Positions 59,917 through 64,000 of a stretch of DNA of 64,000 nt are shown one piece after another. This DNA comes from Phascolomyces articulosus. Taxonomy: Eukaryota; Mucoromycota; Mucoromycetes; Mucorales; Lichtheimiaceae. The stretch lies in the NCBI GenBank assembly GCA_025677815.1, contig JAIXMP010000062.1, positions 1 through 64,000 of the forward strand, written 5' to 3'. The position numbers and the translations under genes are program-made. Each line of letters begins with the position of its first letter. Position 1 is the stretch's first letter. The notes below the pieces were generated by a model that saw only the letters and a program-made list of their open reading frames with translations, was not told the origin of the DNA and did no database searches.

Positions 59917-60052
59917 AAATGTTGTACAGATCTAATGTCGAGAAATAATAAATATGAAAGCTAAAAAATCTGCTCTCTTCCCTCTTTTTTAATTATTTAT
60001 TTTCTGTTGGTCTTTTGTTGGATTACTGACAACATAATACATATATATAATC

Positions 60053-62476
60053 ATGCCATTGGAAACTGAACTTATCACTCCTGCTGGTTATAAAGTTTTA
60101 GGTGCGTATTATTATATATTGAGTGAATAAACAAACCTAGGTCTATTAGGCTCATTGTAGGACCTGATATTGATTCCATCTCATATCCTCTTGTTTTTTC
60201 TTTCGACTGTAGTGAATACCGGTTTATTCATTAACAATGAGTTCGTTCCTGGTGCAAATACCATCGAAACAATCAATCCATCCACAGGAAAAGTCATTAC
60301 TTCCGTCCAAGCAGGTATTTATTATTACAAAAAAAAAGAATAGCCAATCCAATCTTAAAAGATATACAATATATTATTATTAATAAATATGACTACAACT
60401 GTATTCAAAATATTATAGCCGAAGAAGAACAAGTGAATTTAGCTGTAGATGCAGCAGAAAAGGCATTTTATGGTGGTTGGAAAACAAGTAATCCTCGTGA
60501 ACGATCCCGTTTGATGAATAAATTAGCTGATCTTGTTGAGCGTGACGCTGAAGATTTGGCCCAACTTGAAGCTTTGGATAATGGAAAACCTTTTGGATTT
60601 TCCTATGCCGTCGAGATTCCTTTGATCCTTTCACATTTGTAAGTAATTATTATTCTAATTATTATTGTCCTACCTCCCTCAGCCCTTATGCTAAAGAATA
60701 ATATTTCTTATTTTTCCCTTCAGACGTTACTATGCTGGCTTCTGTGATAAATTACATGGTAAAGTTATTGAAACTCAAGGAAAATTATCTTATACAGTTC
60801 ATGAACCCATTGGTGTTTGTGGTGGCATTGTTCCATGGAACGTGGGGGTAAGTACAAAGATAAATAGCAAGGTTTGTTTTTTATAAAAAATAACTATATT
60901 GTTTAACTGAAAAAAAACATGGCTGTAATTTATACTATAGATGGTGTTGCTTACATGGAAAGTTGCACCAGCTATCTGTTGTGGAAACACAGTTGTTGTC
61001 AAGTCATCTGAAGTCACGCCGCTTTCAGCCCTTAAATTTTCTGCTTTGGTCAAGGAAGCTGGATTTCGTGAGTAGTTTAATGAAGAATACACCTATATAA
61101 AAGAAAAAAAATTATATTATGTCATTATATACGATAAGATAAATGCAGGAAAAAAATTGATTCTATTTTTTTTTATAATAGCACCCGGTGTTATCAACAT
61201 TATTACAGGATATGGACTAAAGGCAGGAGAAGCATTGGCTCGTCATATGAAAGTGGGCAAAATTTCATTCACAGGTTCATTATCTACAGGTCGAGCCATC
61301 ATGAAAGCTGCTGCAGAAAGCAATTTGAAAAAGGTGACACTTGAATTGGGTGGTAAATCACCTAATATTATTTTTGATGATGTCGAAAATTTAGATGAAG
61401 CCGTTTGGTTTTCTATTAATGGTAACGCTATTTTATATATGGAAATAACAACAACAACAAAAAACAGAAATAGAATTGTTTGGTTTTTATTACTATCTTT
61501 TCCGTTGTAAAGTCCTAAATATATAATCATTCTTACTTGTATATAACATAATATATAACAGGTATCTATTCTATTGGTGGTCAAGTATGTTTTGGTGGAT
61601 CACGTATCTATGTAAGTAGTCAAAATGAAAGACATATAAGATTCTATGAATACCCGATTTATTTATTTACTTAATTATTTATAAAAAATGAAAATATATA
61701 GGTTCAGGAAGGTATTTACGATACTTTCCTGGAAAAATTCAAAGCCATGGCAGCTTCAAGAAAAGTAGGTGATCCTTTCCAAGATAAAGGAACAGAACAA
61801 GGCCCTCAAGCTTCTGAGATTCAGTTTAAGCGCGTCATGGATTATATTGAAAGTGGTAAAGCTGAAGGAGCAACTTGTTATCATGGTGGAAAAGCCAAGG
61901 AAGGAACAGATGGTTACTTTATTGAACCTACCATCTTTACAGGTATATAAAAGAGATTTCTTCAATACTTGATCATTCATATAACAAGCAAAGCTTAGAC
62001 CCTAAGCTTTGTCTTCTTCTTGTTCGCTTTGATAAACCAACTGATGGTACTTGTGGTGATAATAGATGTGACACCAGATATGAAAATTATGAAGGAAGAA
62101 ATCTTTGGTCCTGTTGTTGCCATTTCCAAATTCAAGGATGTGGATGATGTTGTTGCCCAAGCCAATAATACCACTTATGGTCTTGCTGCAGGCGTATTCA
62201 CTTCCAATGTCAAACGCGCCGTGACAATTTCAAATGCTCTTGAAGCAGGCACTGTTTGTAAGTATATAAATCTGCTGCGATAGATAGGTAATAATAATGA
62301 TATAAAATTATTACTGACATTTTTATTATCTAGGGGTCAATTGTTATATGCTAGTAGATTCAAACACTCCATTTGGTGGCTATAAACAAAGTGGTTTTGG
62401 TAGAGAAGGTGGAGAAGATTGCTTAAAAGATTATACTCAAATCAAATCTATTAAAATCAATATTGGTTTACAATAA
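60053..62476 (+). CDS. NAD(P)-dependent aldehyde dehydrogenase
   Basis: Ten exons: 60053-60101, 60213-60314, 60419-60638, 60724-60847, 60941-61067, 61182-61421, 61562-61611, 61702-61942, 62066-62257, 62334-62476 (495 aa, the normal length). It oxidises aldehydes to acids. N-terminal FINNEFVPG and INPSTGKVI; cofactor region [29 protein letters not shown] and FTGSLSTG; general base E262 in [10 protein letters not shown]; nucleophile C297 in [20 protein letters not shown] and [15 protein letters not shown] near the end. All catalytic residues are present. No signal or mitochondrial presequence is evident, so cytosolic is likely. Closest to the ALDH1/2-type fungal enzymes (acetaldehyde or similar substrates), which is inference. 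It converges on the monooxygenase gene. Confidence 0.95.
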
Positions 62477-62798
62477 ATAAGTAATATTCTTTTTTGTATA
62501 TTTATATAATAGTTGTTGTTTTGTTATTTTGTGGGTGTATGTATTGTTAATATGTAAATAATAATGTATCGTTATGAGACAAAGGGAGAATTTGGTATAC
62601 AAAAATAATAATAATAAAAAGGCAAACAGATATGCATAAAGAAGAAGTAGAAGAAGAAGAAGAAATAAAAACAAGCAAGAAGAGGAGGGGTGAAAGAAAA
62701 GGGGTCTTACATAACAAAAAATCTAAAATAACTTTTTTTTCTGCTCTATATTTTAACAAAAAGGATTGTGTTTAATAAAAAAAAGGAAAAGAACTGCT
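62477..62798. other. Convergent intergenic region
   Basis: 322 bp between the 3' ends of the ALDH and monooxygenase genes, with (GAA)n-type and A-rich runs at 62635-62670. Both transcripts must end here. Confidence 0.45.
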
Positions 62799-64000
62799 TT
62801 AAACAGTAAATCCTTCGAAATACTTTTTGACACCATCCAAAAGTTCACTGGCAGTGGTTCCACCTACAATAGCACCAATATAACCATCAGGTCTTACAAC
62901 CACCACTTGTACATCATCATTATTATTACTGGTACGATAAGCAGCATGAACTTGTGCACGATTCAGCTTGTCCAACATAATACATTCCTTCATAGACGAT
63001 GGTAAATTTTCTTGTTCAATCTTATCGGCAGGTGTTGTTGTAATAACAATTTGTGTTGAAAGAATGGGATGCTTCCAAGCCAACAAGGATTCCACTGCTT
63101 CACGTGATTTAACCAAATCATCGGCCAATACGAGCATATTGAAAGCCAACCAATCCCCATGTACTTTTTCAAATAAACGTGTCTTGCGACCGGTCACATA
63201 ATGGAATACCTTGAAATTAGGTGCACGCATACCTGTTTGTACTTTGGCTTCTTTGGAAGGTAATAATAAAGGATTACCTCCATCATTGCCATCATGATGA
63301 TATTGTATACCAAATCCAGTGGTGAAAGCACGATGTTCTTGTACAATATTACAATATTCTTTAGACGATTGATGACCTGCTGCTGCTTTGGCAGCTACTT
63401 TATCAACAGCCAATACTTGTTGAGCCACAGGTCGACGTTCCTTTGTATAAGTTGATAAAACATCACGCTTGGCCACACCTCGTTCCACCATACATAATTT
63501 CCAAACCTTATTAAAAACAAAAAGAAGAAATGATTAAATGTCAGCTTGCTTTTTCTTTCTATTTTCTGTTACACGTATTATACAAATAAATAAAAAGATC
63601 GAGTGGGGTGAGAAGAGAAAGAATGATTATTATTATTTTACCAAGTTAAATACATCACCAAAACCTGTGTTGACACCTTGACCCAAAGTAGGACTTTGGC
63701 AATGAGCAGCATCACCACAAAGAAAGACACGTTGTTTCATGGCATCCATTTCAGTAGCTAATCTTTGACCCACAACATAGACGGACCAATATAGAATACC
63801 CAAAAATTCAAGTCGATGTGGAAGTAAAGCTCTTTTTGCTTCACGTTGAATATCTTCTAATTGAATCTTGTTACGATTATATTGTTCCTTTCTCATTTCC
63901 AATTCATTTTCATCAAAATGAACAAATATCCGAGTTAATCCGTTTTCGCGTGGAAATAAACTAATCGTTTTGGCCACTGAATTTTGTAACATACTATTTA
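62799..64000 (-). CDS. FAD-dependent aromatic monooxygenase, 3' part (PHBH/phenol 2-monooxygenase family)
   Basis: Two exons visible on the minus strand: the window edge (64000) to 63642, and 63506-62799; the frame is open at the edge, so the 5' part lies outside. The FAD-binding signature GDAAHCQSPTLGQGVNTG, followed by DVFNL, identifies the class-A flavoprotein hydroxylases. The join gives FNLVWKLCMVERG, the usual helix. The C-terminal domain (about 170 residues) has the thioredoxin-like fold of phenol-hydroxylase-type proteins (MRAPNFKVFHYVTGRKTRLF, VVVRPDGYIGAIVG). Such enzymes use NAD(P)H and oxygen to hydroxylate phenolic rings. The N-terminal GxGxxG is not in view. Neighbouring ALDH could act on related aromatic or aliphatic aldehydes, but nothing links them beyond position. 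Confidence 0.88.

Noticed and set aside
1..64000. CRISPR arrays, rRNA or bacterial operon signals
   Set aside because: No regularly spaced repeats with unique spacers, no rRNA sequence, and genes contain spliceosomal introns, so the window is eukaryotic.

Overview
The window is nuclear DNA of a filamentous fungus, most likely an early-diverging one (Mucoromycota/Mucorales type). This is inferred from very AT-rich intergenic DNA, many short GT-AG introns (mostly 50-130 bp, often starting GTATGT/GTAAGT and ending TAG), 9-16 nt microexons, T-rich leaders, and the protein repertoire. I rebuilt about 17 spliced genes by joining exons whose phases match and whose joins restore known motifs. No tRNA, rRNA or CRISPR array was seen.

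Left end (1-10.9 kb): a decayed Ty3/Gypsy chromovirus pol tail (integrase plus chromodomain) with its 3' LTR; PEX13 (+); a Ran-binding FG-repeat protein (-, RanBP3/Yrb2 type); then about 4.9 kb of repeat-like DNA holding a decayed minus-strand gene and a 191-bp pogo/Tigger-like MITE.

Middle (10.9-41 kb): a 14-exon PX-PH phospholipase D (+); an HSPA12-like Hsp70 ATPase (+); a reticulon-domain protein (-); a ZIP zinc transporter (-) divergent from an unassigned intronless protein (+); snRNP SmF (-); a 4.9-kb stretch without genes; a signal-peptide, kelch, single-pass membrane protein (+); a RING-CH (MARCH-type) membrane E3 (-); a fused S4/degenerate pseudouridine-synthase/HemK methyltransferase (-); and a UPF0014/FetB-like membrane protein (-).

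Right end (41-64 kb): a dead pogo/Tigger transposase; an LRR-like remnant; an MFS transporter (+); a two-RRM Hrp1-like RNA-binding protein (+) with a prion-like N terminus; a septin-like GTPase with a C-terminal membrane segment (-), 138 bp upstream of a MICOS Mic12-like gene (-); a degraded coding patch; a small OB-fold protein (+, SOSS-B-like); an unidentified two-exon coding stretch; an aldehyde dehydrogenase (+) preceded by a five-copy 30-bp tandem repeat; and the 3' part of an FAD aromatic monooxygenase (-) running off the window.

The genes look like ordinary dispersed housekeeping genes (peroxisome import, nuclear transport, lipid signalling, ER shape, metal transport, splicing, mRNA binding, mitochondria), not an operon or metabolic cluster. 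The least expected features are the fused pseudo-Psi-synthase/HemK protein, the membrane-anchored septin-like GTPase with altered G4, the MARCH ligase with a long insertion inside its metal-binding domain, and the tandem repeat upstream of the ALDH gene.
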